A stretch of 64,000 nucleotides of DNA, taken from assembly GCA_010015655.1 (NCBI GenBank), contig ML976797.1, forward strand, positions 44,529 through 108,528, given 5' to 3'. Of this stretch, positions 32,811-45,079 are shown one piece after another. Below the pieces are notes generated by a model, which was not told the origin of the DNA, did no database searches, and was given only the letters and a program-made list of their open reading frames with translations. The position numbers and the translations under genes were made by a program. Position 1 is the stretch's first letter. Each line of letters opens with the position of its first letter. This stretch comes from Bimuria novae-zelandiae CBS 107.79. Its lineage: Eukaryota > Ascomycota > Dothideomycetes > Pleosporales > Didymosphaeriaceae.

Positions 32811-34872
32811 CTGTGCCTCGGCAGTCAGTGCAACACGTCAGTCAATGCAACACCCCAACAAGATCGCTCGGCCAGCAACATGAAGCTGCTGAGCCACCCA
32901 CAATCAATATTATCACGAGATTTTCTGGATTTAGGGTCTCTAAGGCCTGTAGATAATTGCTAGCTACTTAGATTATCGATATCTACTTAGTGTTCTGATG
33001 ATTCGGCCTCTGCGCGACTATGAGGCGGATGCAATAGATAAGGCCTTATTAACATCTATAGCCTCACGCTAAGGCTATTTTTTCTTAGTAGGCTTACTAG
33101 GAGGCTTTAAAGCCTTCTTATTTACTAATTTAGATATTTTAATCTATTTTTAAAGTTAACTTTATACCTTACGGGCCTATTACTTAAGGCGTTGCTCTAT
33201 AGCTTTATTAGCCCTTTGCTTTACGCGTATATCTCTAGTAGCTACTTAAGTAATACGCCTCTCCTAGAGTAGCCTTATTTTAAGCTACTAGCTAGCCTAA
33301 CGTGCCTCTACTTGCTTACGTTTTTAAAGCTATAGTTACTACGCTTTAGCATCTTTTTCGTGTAGATAATTACGTGCCCGCTAAACGCGATAGGGTAACA
33401 CGAAAATAGATCCCCCTTAATCCTTATAAGGCTAATTAAAAAGTAGAGGCCTGCCTCGCTTTAAGCATTTCTTTTAGATAGTTAGGGCCTTTTATAGGCC
33501 CTGATTTTCATGCTCTGCAAGCTGTGCTCGTGTAGAGATTAAGTGTATAGTTTGACTTAGCTTTTTAGCCACATTACTAGCCCCTACATTAATATAAGCT
33601 TTTAGAAGCCTATCAATTTTCCTTTAATCTAATGCGCTAAGTACTAAGATTAAGCTTTCTTATAATTCTTACTTAGGTACGTAATTGTTGTTAAACCGCT
33701 TAAGGATAACTTCTAGATGTAGAGGTAATAGGCTAGTAGCCTTAAAGGCCCGGAGTATTAATAGCTGCCTTATAGTACTAACCTAGACCTTCTAGAATAA
33801 GCTAAAGAAGTCCCTTTTAGCAATAGAGGCTATTCCTAGGCTATCTTGTAAGAAGGCTGATAGCTCGTTTGAATATGCTATTGATAGAGGCTTGAACATG
33901 CAGACATCTAGAGGCTGCAGCGTATGGGTCGAATATAGTGGATAGATAGCTAACAGGATCTTATTACGATCGCAAAAGTTGATAAAATCCATAGTAACGT
34001 GAGATCTATAGCTATCAAGGATTAATAGTCGATATGATCGTCCAGTTTTTGACTTTGTAAGGCGATTAAACACCTGTTAAAGCTATATAAGGCCTATCTA
34101 ATTGTTCGTCCAGCCAGATTCTGATACGGTGATAAAGACTTAATAATGTTGAGGGTTGAGGTCCTCTATCCAACTTGATTGTATATCTGTAGAGGTGGCC
34201 TGATAGATTAGAGCTGGATCTAGGGCAGATCCGTCGGCGCATATGCAAGCGATGATCNNNNNNNNNNNNNNNNNNNNNNNNNNNNNNNNNNNNNNNNNNN
34301 NNNNNNNNNNNNNNNNNNNNNNNNNNNNNNNNNNNNNNNNNNNNNNNNNNNNNNNNNNNNNNNNNNNNNNNNNNNNNNNNNNNNNNNNNNNNNNNNNNNN
34401 NNNNNNNNNNNNNNNNNNNNNNNNNNNNNNNNNNNNNNNNNNNNNNNNNNNNNNNNNNNNNNNNNNNNNNNNNNNNNNNNNNNNNNNNNNNNNNNNNNNN
34501 NNNNNNNNNNNNNNNNNNNNNNNNNNNNNNNNNNNNNNNNNNNNNNNNNNNNNNNNNNNNNNNNNNNNNNNNNNNNNNNNNNNNNNNNNNNNNNNNNNNN
34601 NNNNNNNNNNNNNNNNNNNNNNNNNNNNNNNNNNNNNNNNNNNNNNNNNNNNNNNNNNNNNNNNNNNNNNNNNNNNNNNNNNNNNNNNNNNNNNNNNNNN
34701 NNNNNNNNNNNNNNNNNNNNNNNNNNNNNNNNNNNNNNNNNNNNNNNNNNNNNNNNNNNNNNNNNNNNNNNNNNNNNNNNNNNNNNNNNNNNNNNNNNNN
34801 NNNNNNNNNNNNNNNNNNNNNNNNNNNNNNNNNNNNNNNNNNNNNNNNNNNNNNNNNNNNNNNNNNNNNNNN
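32811..34872 (-). mobile_element. pogo/Fot1 element inserted in gypsy-B LTR; right end in assembly gap
   Basis: The gypsy-B LTR is interrupted after TA 32809-32810. The insert starts CTGTGCCTCGGCAGTCAGTG. By alignment with the intact LTR its right end and second TA fall at about 34872-34874, within the run of Ns, giving about 2.06 kb if the gap length is right. A minus-strand DDE_1 transposase is inside. Confidence 0.8.
32990..34257 (-). pseudogene. pogo/Fot1 transposase, partial
   Basis: An open piece at 33792-34073 carries the DDE_1 block LLILDSYRSHVT with the catalytic Asp intact, then HTLQPLDVCMFKPLS. An adjoining piece at 34066-34248 is in another frame. The C-terminal part to the left is RIP-mutated. 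The N-terminus is lost in the gap. Confidence 0.8.
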
Positions 34873-34882
34873 NNNNNNNNNN
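34258..34882. other. assembly gap (625 N)
   Basis: Run of Ns. From context it should hold the 5' part of the pogo transposase, its right inverted repeat, a TA and 8 bases of the gypsy-B LTR. Confidence 0.99.
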
Positions 34883-34939
34883 GCTAGCGCCGTTCCCCGC
34901 CATCCGTCTTTATCTACCTTGTGAGGCGTAGCCGTAACA
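34883..34939 (-). repeat. gypsy-B 5' LTR, last part
   Basis: 57 bp after the N gap, homologous to 25957-26013, ending GTAACA, followed by the CTAAG duplication. Confidence 0.88.
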
Positions 34940-35054
34940 CTAAGGAGGAGGTAAAACTTTAGGTAGAAAAAGAGCTTACTTACGCAGCGCTCTTACGTGC
35001 TTATCTAGCATAAGAGAAGATAGCGCGTTTACGCGATTAGCGTAAGAAGCTATA

Positions 35055-36908
35055 GAGTCTCCCCCCCAGATTTGACCTAACCCTAGATTTAACCCAGCAA
35101 AATTAACTCTACGCACGCGATCGCATTGCGCGTCGCGTGCGCTTTGCCGGCCCCTCTAATAAACTATCTACTAAATAATCCGAACCTTCCGCTTCCTCCT
35201 AACTATCTTCTTCTAGTACTATAACCTTTTATAGGCGCCCCCTTGCTTATTTTATTATTAGCTTCGCCTCCTCCTCGCGGGCGATCTACAACACTTCCGT
35301 TATTATATAGATTAATTAACTTTCTAGTTAAACTCTTTTTCCTTTCTTAGCCTTCTTTTACTTTTAAAGAAGCTTAGACTAATCTGCGATCTACTTAGCT
35401 TAAATAGCTATTATAGCATTCTACATTTTGCAGAGGCGTGTTATCCACTCTACGTAGCGTTTTACTAGCGAAAGGACTGCGGGATCCTCGCGAAGCGACT
35501 CTATAAATTGCTTATTTAATCTTAGTAGTTCTACTAGCTCTAGAGGAGAGCTCTATAGTAGAGAGAGATCTAGATTAGTTGCTTATTATAATATAGCTAA
35601 GACAGGCAATAGCGAGGGCGACTTGCGAGGTAGGTTACTAAGGACACGCATAGGTAACGCAGGCTATAAGCTAGTAGTACGCTATCTACTAAGTATATTT
35701 TTCTTTAATATTACCTTCTCTCGTGCGCAGGATAGTAATTCTATCCACTCTAATCGCGGGATGCGCTATAAGCTAAGCCGGGATATTATATGCGTCTTAC
35801 AGGAGTGATACTATTTAAACGCTAAAAAGATACCAAGATTAAGAGGTTAGAGTATATGCAAGCAATAAGCAGGCATAATTAAAAAATTAATCTAATTTCT
35901 TATATAGTAGGCGATAAAATCTACGCGTATATAACTTCTATGTCTATCTATAATAAGTAAACGCTAGCGCCCCGCAGCTTTATCGCGGGTTAATAGATCA
36001 AATACTCTCTTTAGCCATTCTAGACCCAGGTTATTTAATGTCTAGCCATTCTTACTAGTAGCAAAATGCCACCCTAGAGGCAATTACTTATTAATCTATT
36101 ATGTGTTAATATTATTTTCTTTAAAGATTAGGAGGGAAGCTAGCGCTTCGCCTATAGTATTAATACACTTAATATCTATAACCTATTCTTACTTCCTAGC
36201 AATTACTTTGTCCTTTTAAGTAGCATTAAGGTACACTAATACCTTCATAATCTGCTCCTCACCAACACCGAATCCTGACTCATCCATGTTCTATATATCC
36301 AAAGCGAGGTACGCATGCTCCTCCATTTTTAAAGCTACTGCGTTAAACCAGCGCTCTACACGCGCGTAGGATGCTTCTTCCTTTCGTAAATGCTCAAGAT
36401 GCCTAGTAAATACCCCTTCTATTTTAAGGTTCCTCTTTTAGAAACGTGTAATCTATTTATCGTTAATATAGGAGAATAATTATAAAGAAGGGGCTAGTTA
36501 TAACGCATGCATAACGCGTACGGCCCGCATAAGGAAGGCAAGCTCCTTTAGTATTAAGTAGGTAATTTAGGTTCTAGTAATAGTGTAGTTCTTAATCTAT
36601 CGTATAAGAGTCTTTTCTTCTATGTTTAATAAGATCTAAGCTATTTCGTGGCTTGTAGACTGCGTTAAGCTATTATAATGCCTACGGTGTAAGGTGCGTC
36701 GCGAAACTTTAAAGAAGTCTACAGTAGAATTTAGAGAAGAAAAATCTTTATTTTAAAAGGTATATAAAGCCTTCTGTATTTGAATTTCGCGATTTAATTG
36801 TCTTTTTAGGGTTTAGGGAGACATTGGTGGGGATAACGCGTGATGCATGCGCGTCGCGTGCTTTTACTGGGTCAAATCTGGGGTTGGGTTAAATCTGGGG
36901 GGGGACTC
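35055..36908 (-). mobile_element. pogo/Fot1-type DNA transposon, 1854 bp, in gypsy-A
   Basis: Ends read GAGTCTCCCCCCCAGATTT and its inverted counterpart; the arms also repeat an AGATTTRACC unit. TA flanks both ends (35053-35054 and 36909-36910). The ends are GC-rich with C runs. A minus-strand DDE_1 transposase lies inside. Confidence 0.82.
35330..36824 (-). pseudogene. pogo/Fot1 transposase, RIP-inactivated
   Basis: The minus strand starts ATGTCTCCC at about 36822. A helix-turn-helix region (VDFFKVSRRTLHRR) is followed near 36270 by NMDESGFGVGEEQ (first Asp block, intact), near 35940 by RLLIIDRHRSY (second Asp block, intact), then a decayed LQPLDVGIF block. Stops are mostly CAG/CAA or TGG derived. 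Confidence 0.75.
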
Positions 36909-38797
36909 TATTAAAAGGAATAAGAGTTATTTAATTATAGAATATCTATAGTAGATAAGTTAGAAGCCTTAGAGGCTTGTAAGGAACTAGCGTAGGTAAT
37001 AGTATTAGTTAATCTAGATACTACTTTAGGCGCTAAAGTAATAGACTAGTCTATTATTTAGTTAAAGCCTTCCTCTTTTACTACGTAGTATTTATTTTTA
37101 ATATAGTTATATTGTAAGTCTCTTTTCCTTTAAAGCTTTCTTTTATTACTCTAGTATCGTAGTAGTAATTATAGATCTTATTTCGTGCCTTCCTTAAGAG
37201 CTACTAGTAGTTTTTATAAAATTTAGATTTTAGTTTTTATATATTTTCTAAGTATAGGTATCCTTTCTACTTAACTAACTATTCTTATAAAAATTTATTA
37301 TTTTAGAAGTCTTTTTATCTAACCTTTTTATATCTTAAGAGTATTTTAACTTTAAATTTATTTTCTTCCTCTAGCTAGTAATAGAAGGTTATTTTAACTA
37401 GTATTTTAGGATCTGCGGGTTTAAGTTAGTCTACGTAAAATACTAGGTGTATTTTTACGTCTAGCGATAGTTTTAATTAGTAGTTAATTAGTAATCCTTA
37501 TTTAATAAAAAAAAATAGTTTAATTTTAATATAATTTAGTTTCTTGTACTTCTTCTTCTAGGTTTAAAGATTTTTTGTAAGTAAATATGCTTTATCCCCC
37601 TTCTTTAGCTAAGGTGCCGTTTTTCTTTTTTAGTTTATATAGGAAATACTTTGCTATTAAGCTTTTTTAAAGTTTTCTTAAAGTTATACATGTGTTTTCT
37701 TTATGTTTTTTACTATATTTATTACTTCTTCTATCTTAATTGTTGTAAGAAGTATTTAGTTAAAGAGATATAAGTGTCTCTCGTGGTTTGTATAGAATAG
37801 TGTAAATCCTGTTACTACTAATATCTTGTTATTGTATGCCAATTGTGCTATAGGTAATAGGGAAATCTAGTTATTCCTTTGGTTGTTGCAGTAGATGCGT
37901 AGGTATGTTTTAATTATTTAGTTTATACGTTCTGTTTGTCCGTCGGTTTGCGGATGGTATGCCATTAATAGTTTTTATTTTATTCTAATAAGGGCCACAA
38001 GCGTTATTTAGTAGTTTAAGGTAAAAAGTTTGTCTCTATCGCTAATAATTATTTTTAGAATACTATAGTATTATATAAGTTAGTTTAGGATAAGGAACGC
38101 GAGTTCCTTAGCTATAGTTATTTTTTAATATAGTAGTAATTCTACGTATTTAGTAAATTAATAGATAATATTTAGTATTACGTCGTAAGTAATTCCGATT
38201 GCAGGATCTTTTAATTTTAGTAGTCCTATAATAAAGTCTATAGCAATGTCTTCCTATGGTGTAATAGGTATTTATATAGCTTATATTTCTCCGTACTTGA
38301 GATGTGTTGCGTGTTTGTTACGCTACTAGTCTATATATTTATAGATATAGGTAGTTACTGCTTCCTTAATTCCTTTAAAGCTATAATTCCGCTAGATAAG
38401 TTCTATCATTTTTCTAATATCTAGGTGTCTGTACACTAGGTTATTATAGTATTATTATATAATTTCTATTTATAGTTCCTTAGGTACTTCTTTCGTAAGT
38501 ATAAGTAGTTAATTAAGTTTAGCCGTTAGTTTTAAAGAGCTATTAGGGTTTTACTTTAGTATTATAGAGTATATTTTAACTTTTTTATTATTATTATTTA
38601 TTCTACTAAAAGTGTCTTCTTGTCTATTTTCTTTGCCTAAAGTGTATATAATTTTAAATTTATATTATCCCAGCGTTTCTAATTATCTTACTTATTATTA
38701 GGTTAGTTTTTTTATAGTTATAAAGCGTGTAAGGTTCTTATAGTTTGTAAAAATTATAAGTTTAGAGTAACTATATGCATAGATCCTCTAGTATTTA

Positions 38798-38973
38798 TGT
38801 CAGATAAAAAGCATATCAAGTTCGGAGGATTAGGGGTAGCCCGAAAAAGGCCGGGGATTAACCGAGAACACACAGAACCTGCCGAGGGAACCCCGTAGAC
38901 AGGCAGAATAACCTAATACATTAATTTAACCCCCTAAATTATTAGGACATCTATTAAGACGTGATATCTAATA
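38798..38973 (+). repeat. copia-1 5' LTR, 176 bp
   Basis: TGTCAGATAAAAAGC...; ends CTAATA where the 3' copy has CTAACA (C to T in CpA). Confidence 0.93.
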
Positions 38974-38991
38974 ATTAAGAGTCTCACTGCC
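38974..38991 (+). other. copia-1 primer-binding site
   Basis: ATTAAGAGTCTCACTGCC directly abuts the LTR. Its complement contains GACTCTTAAT, the anticodon stem-loop sequence expected of tRNA-Lys(CUU), suggesting priming by a tRNA 5' half as in some copia elements. The same motif follows the 5' LTRs of copia-2 and copia-3. Confidence 0.55.
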
Positions 38992-38999
38992 TTAACAAG

Positions 39000-41900
39000 A
39001 GCGAAAATGGCAACCTAAAACCTAAATTAAACTAACGGAATAATTATTCTTCGCGATAACACTAAATACTATAGCTAGCTTAACTAACTACAAGCCTGTT
39101 GCGTCGCATACAATATATAGGCGCAAGTCGACCCCGATTCAGCGATTACCCCACTCACGGAGCCATTTGAGCCCGAGCTACCCAAGATGGTAGACTATAC
39201 GCCAGCCGCAACCCTTCTAGACAGCGTCTTACTATTAAGACTATCTGAACTTTCGTCCGCTGGACTAAAGAGCTATAAAGAGGATTTAGACCTCTATAAA
39301 CTCTGGATAGAGAAATACAAGATATAGTATATAAAGTACAAGACCAAAGTCGCAAGTTTGTAGCAGATCGTAGTGTTTATCTAGTTATTAGTAGCACTAT
39401 ATCTATAACGCACTTGCTGTCTCCTAGATACTACTATTAAAGAATAGATTATAAAGCTAAAAGTAAAAGTAGGAGTTACCTTTAAGTTCGAACAAGAGCA
39501 AGCGCGACAGCGATACTATAGCTCGTTAAAGCCTCTACGCATAGTAAATAACTAGGACATATAGCTTACTAAATACGATTATGCTATAATAGAGGCCAAG
39601 ACACTAAACGTGTCTAATACTACATAATTCAATCCTATAGCTGTAGACTTTATGTTAGTAGTAAATAAGATAGCTCTAGTATAGGCTGCAACCTTCTAAT
39701 TAAATAAAAAGGACCTACCTGGCATAGACTAAAAGGACATAATAGGACGTTTCCGAGAATATATGATGCTAAATTATCTAATAACGCGAAACAGAAGCTA
39801 AAAGGCAGCGTTTGTAACGGAAGACTTATCTTATCTCGCTAAAAGTAGCCAAGCTGCCTAGAGCATGCAAGGGGATCCCCAACATACAGAAACGGGAAAC
39901 TCTCGGGGTATAAAACAGAATAGACCCCGACATTAACGTATAGCTATAAAGGATGATAATCGTGCACCTTTAAGCTCTTTAAACCCTTAATAAGATAGTA
40001 GTAACTCCGCCAAAGCAGACGCTAATCGTGGTAAACCTGCTAGAGCAGGCACTAATAAAACCGCTAAGTGCCTAGCCTGCGATATAAGACACCCTATTAG
40101 GGAATACTTCTATCTCTACCCGGACAAAGCACTAGAATAGTAGGAGCTAAACCTAAGAATAGCTAAATACGTTGCTCTAAAACAAGAGCACGATGCTAAT
40201 TTTCAAAGTCTACTAAGAGCTTAAAGCAGACCTAGAACTAAGACTCTATCCTTTAAGAATTCCTATACCCTAACTCTAGAGATTACTAATTAGTAACTAA
40301 ATAGAAGATAGATTTTAAAGGTGCAAGCCGCCTATTCTACAACCTTTACTATAGACTAATTTAACTATCCTCTTCGGCGTTCTTTTATCCTTAACTTAGG
40401 CTCGACGTGCCACATCACGAACGACCCTAACCGGATTTAGAACTATTAGCCACCTACATAAGGCGACTTTATATAGGCAAGCGACACTTAAATCTAGGTA
40501 AAAGAATATAGAACTATTATCTTAAACCTAAAACATAAACAAGGAGCTAAAAGACTAGTACTATATAACGTAGCAATATGCCTAGACATGCTATATAACC
40601 TAGTCTCCTTCTAAGTGCTAAGGCAGAAGAAATTCTAGTAGGATACCTAATTAGAGCCTACTACCCTAAAGTGACTAAATAGAACAACTATTAGAGAGCT
40701 CACCAAAATTTATAAATAATAAGTATTAGAACACTAACCCGTGCACTATGTAGCGCACTATACGCATTCCTATAATTTTTAAACGTAACAATAACCTTAA
40801 AGAGCATTAGCCCTCCTATAGCATAAAAGGCTTAGTTATCCAGGACCCGCCGTAATTAAGCACCTAGTATAGCGAGCTAAGGGGGTGCGCGTTAAGGGAA
40901 TCACAATAGTAGAGTGTAACTTATGTAGAAGAGTAAAGATACGAAGGCAGATAAGCCACGCACCTAGGATTAATAAGCAAGGACCTGCAGAAAGACTTTC
41001 TATTAATTTCCACACCTATAAATTACTATCGTTTAACAAAGAGAAGAGCCAGATGCTTGTTACGAATAGATATTCTAGTCTCTAATAGGACTTCTACTTC
41101 ACGGGTAACCGAATGGTAAGGTTAATTATTAAGACATTAACAATCTTCTTTGGATTTCTTAAGAACTAATATGACATCACTCTAAAAGTTATTAAAACGG
41201 ATAATGAGATCACCACAGTCAAACCCGAAGTTAAGTGGTGGCTGAAAAGCCTAGGCATGATTATTAAGCCTTTAGCACTAGACACGTAAGCTTAAAATAG
41301 TGGCGCTAAACGCTTAGGGGGCGTAAATAAAGAAAAATCTCGCGTAATACGTCTGGACGCAAACCTTCCATAGGAACTCTAGCCTAAAATTATAAAAGCT
41401 AGAGTGTATCTATATAATCGAACGCTAAACTACACGAATAACTAGAAAACACTATATAAGATATTCTTTACACGAGTATTACTAGCTAATAGGATCGTTA
41501 CGTCTATTAAGAAACTAAACTTAGCTTACCTAAAGGCGTACGGATGCAAAGCATTCGCTATAATAGACAATATCTACCATAAAAAATCGAGACTACAATA
41601 ACTCGACCCTAAAGCATGGATCGGATACCTTATCGGATACTAGTTATTAAATATTTACTAAATATAGATACTAACGCTGGCTAAGGTTATTAGCACGCGA
41701 GACGTCGTATTTAATAAAAATATAATCTTTAACGGGAAGATAGAGGATCTAATAGACAACGTTATGCATAATACGCTGGCCAAGATAGCTACACATATTA
41801 AGACAATTAAGCTACCACCACCGGTGCACTAACTAGAAACCAAATTATTCTACGAAGACAATGTCGCAGAAAACGAATCACCTATAGAGGACAAAGTAGA

Positions 41901-43750
41901 CCCACCAGGCTACTATCGAGGAAGGAAGATTAGAGATCACTACCTAATACTACTTTTAACTCTACTACCTGCAGCTCTGCTAGCATAGCTAATAATAGGG
42001 GAAAATATAAACCTACCCGAGATTACTTTATCTAAGACAGGCCCCTAGGTAATAGCTTTCATGGCAGGAACGGAAGCAGGAAGGGTTGGAAAACATAATA
42101 AGAATATAATTAATAAAGCCTAGATAAAAAGACTACTAGCGAAGGGCGTTAAGATTTACTAATTATAGTTACCTCCGCCACCTACTTATAAAACGGACCT
42201 TGACTAACATCTAATAGGAGAATTATTCCGGGAAGCGCAGCAATCGCATCTAGACAGTTATAGAATTACCTAATCCTGGATGGAAGTACCATACAAGACA
42301 GTAAAGGCAACAGGCCAACAAATCCTAGACTATATGTAGGTGTATATATATAAGTTTAATAAATATTACCAGTTTATCAAGTGCAAAGCGCGACTAGTAG
42401 TTAGAGGAGACTAATAACGTAATATAACCTCTTAGGACACCTACGTAGTAACATTAGCTAGAAGATCCTTTCGCTTACTTATGGTAATTGCTACTAAATA
42501 TAACCTCGAACTTATATAATATAATATTACTAACGCGTTTGTACACGTATTACTGGATTAAGAAGTCTACATGCGCATGCCGCCTGGATATTAAAAACCT
42601 AGTACTGTCCTTAAAGTCTAGAAGGTACTCTACGGACTACGAATCTTATTACTTCTTTAGTAGAAAGAGTTTATAGCTACGCTTATTAAGTTTAGTTTCT
42701 AGACCGTGCCCTATAAGCCATGCTACATAATTAAGGATAGTATTATTATCTTCTTTTACGTAGACGACATTATTATTGCGCACCACTAAGACAAAGCTGG
42801 CTAAGCTTAGCAAGTTATAGAATAACTTAGGAAGAAATACTTAATAACAGGCGGAGAAGACCTACTATAGTTCCTAGGAATTAAAGTAATTAGAGATTAG
42901 CAGAACTAATTTATTTAACTTTCTTAAGCTATATACTATAATAAAATCAGCCAGCTAGTTAATGACTAAATAATCCGACATGACACCCCAATGGGCATAA
43001 GGAAGCTTAAGCCGAGAGAAGGGCTGGCTTCGCTTATAGAGATTAACAAATACTAACGTAAGATTGGATCACTCCTATATGTAGCTATTAGTACCTGACT
43101 AAATATTATATTCGCAACCTTAAGGCTAGCGAGATTCTTATTAAATCCTAGTCTAAAACATTATTATGCGGCTGACCGAGCCCTGCTGTACCTTAACGAA
43201 ACAAAGTGGAAGACACTTTAACTTAGAGGAGGCGAATCCTTGCAGGTAGTAAGTAATGTCTTATTTATAGATAACACTCTAGACTGTAAGAGCTTATAAG
43301 GCTACGCTATTAAGCTATTTAATAGCCTTATTATATAGCGTGTAAGCAAATAAGACACTATTACTACGTTAACTATAGAAGCTAAGCTCCTTGCTCTGGC
43401 GCAAGTCGCAAAGGAAGCTATCTTTATATTAAGATTAATAGAGGAACTGAAAGTTAAGCTACCTAGCCTTACTATTATAATCTAATGTAATAACTAGTAA
43501 ACTATTTGGCTAGTAACGCAAGAGATCTCGAAGCTATATACAAAGCTTTGACACGTTAATATACATAACTACTAGCTCCGACAGGAAGTAACCAGGGGAA
43601 GGATAAAGGTAGAATACACTAAATCTATAGAGATAATTATAGACGGCTTAACTAAAGCACTTTTAGTAAATTAGTGGCAGAACTTCCTAAAGTAACTAGG
43701 ACTAGTGGAGGTAAGGAATTAAAAGGTAGCTAATAAAGCACCTTTAGAGG
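39000..43750 (+). pseudogene. copia-1 gag-pol, degenerate
   Basis: Plus-strand copia order: gag with a zinc knuckle at about 40069-40113 (CLAC...H, last Cys now Tyr), integrase N-terminal region (open 40885-41085, including VECNLCRRVKIRR), RT with KVLYGLR-like remains near 42620 and YVDD intact at 42757-42768, then RNase H to about 43700. Stops throughout, mainly TAG/TAA. Confidence 0.8.
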
Positions 43751-43830
43751 AGATTTAAGACTAGCTTAATAACCTTACCCTTGTCTAATAACCTTGGCTA
43801 TGGCTCGAACGGCTCCAAGCTGAGGGGGTG

Positions 43831-44006
43831 TGTCAGATAAAAAGCATATCAAGTTCGGAGGATCAGGGGTAGCCCGAAAAAGGCCAGGGATTAACTAAGA
43901 ACACACAGAACCTGCCGAGGGAACCCCGTAAACAGGCAGAACAACCTAATACATTAATTCAACCCCCCGAATTATCAGGACATCTATTAAGACGTGACAT
44001 CTAACA
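43831..44006 (+). repeat. copia-1 3' LTR, 176 bp
   Basis: TGTCAGATAAAAAGC...ATCTAACA. Fewer RIP-type changes than the 5' copy. Confidence 0.93.
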
Positions 44007-44813
44007 ATTTAATAGCTTTTACTATTATAAGTAGTTCTTTATCGTGTACTTTATACTATAATTCTTCTAATATAAACTTGTGTGCGTAGTAGGTAACTAG
44101 GTACTATTTACTATTCTTTTCCTACTTCGCGCATGCCCTAACCGCCAAGTCGCTTACGTTTGTTTTAATACGCAAGGGTTTATTATCCTAAAAGTGTATA
44201 AGGACTAGTAGCGTAATGCATGCTTCTCGTAGTATTTAAAATACTTATTTATATTCTTTTGTCTAGTTAAAAGGTCTATCTTTCTTTATAAGGTTTATAA
44301 GGGGTAGTGTAATCCTTAAGTAGTCTATAATAAATTATCTATTAAATCTAATAAATTTAAGGAAGGCTTATACTTTTTTAAAGTTAATAAGTAATTTTTA
44401 CTTTCTTACTTCCTTAATCTTTAAAGGGCTTACTTAGATACCTTTAGCGTTAATAACATGTCTTAGGAACTCTAGTTTTATAATATAGAATTTATATTTT
44501 TCTAGTTTTAGTTATAGGTTAGCGCTATTTAGCGCTTATAGTACTATTTATACGTGCTACACATAATCCTTTTCTTATTTAAAGAATACTAGGATATCGT
44601 CGAGGTAGGTAACTATAAATATATTAAGGTAGTTTTATAGTATATTATTAATTATTACTTGAAATGTTGCTGGTGCATTAGTAAGTCTAAAAGGCATAAT
44701 TTAGTACTTAAATAGTCTATATTTAGTTTAAAAGGCTGTCTTCTACTCATCACCTACTACTATTTATATAAGGTAGTATCTATCTTATAAGTCGAATTGC
44801 GTAAATATCTTGG

Positions 44814-45038
44814 TGTCCGATTATATGGCCTCTATCTGTTGTGGATATGAGGCTGGAGCACTCTCTCTTTTGTACTATTCTAAATAGGGCTAGCGCTGCA
44901 GCGGCACTTATTTGGAGCCTCGCACACATCTGTATTCCAGACACAGACAGAACACGAACATCATTAATTAATTATTACATCCATTAAATTCTCATCATTG
45001 CATTATCTTAAAGTAACAGAACACTATTAAATCTAATA
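44814..45038 (+). repeat. copia-2 5' LTR, 225 bp
   Basis: Differs from the 3' LTR at 11 sites, all in its right half, each C to T before A or G to A after T. Confidence 0.94.
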
Positions 45039-45056
45039 ATTAAGAGTCTTACTGCC
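45039..45056 (+). other. copia-2 primer-binding site
   Basis: ATTAAGAGTCTTACTGCC adjoining the LTR; same motif as in copia-1 and copia-3. Confidence 0.55.
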
Positions 45057-45079
45057 TTAACTAAACCTTAAGAAAGGAT

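Larger units (their letters stand above)
25569..34939 (-). mobile_element. Ty3/gypsy element gypsy-B (6.7 kb) with three insertions
   Basis: LTRs at 25569-26013 (445 bp) and 32431-34939 (the same 445 bp split by a pogo insertion after position 380). The duplication CTAAG flanks it at 25564-25568 and 34940-34944, inside gypsy-A. A polypurine-tract complement (CATCTCCCCTTTTT) lies directly inside the left LTR. Pol is on the minus strand. Without its inserts it is about 6739 bp. A different family from gypsy-A, with less RIP in the LTRs. Confidence 0.9.
38798..44006 (+). mobile_element. Ty1/copia element copia-1, 5209 bp
   Basis: 176-bp LTRs at 38798-38973 and 43831-44006, with duplication ATTTA at 38793-38797 and 44007-44011 in gypsy-A. 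Primer-binding site directly after the left LTR and polypurine tract GCTGAGGGGGTG directly before the right LTR. Complete in structure, coding region decayed. Confidence 0.93.

Noticed and set aside
34220..34903. Long open frames across the N run on both strands
   Set aside because: They consist of untranslatable N codons and are artefacts of the gap.
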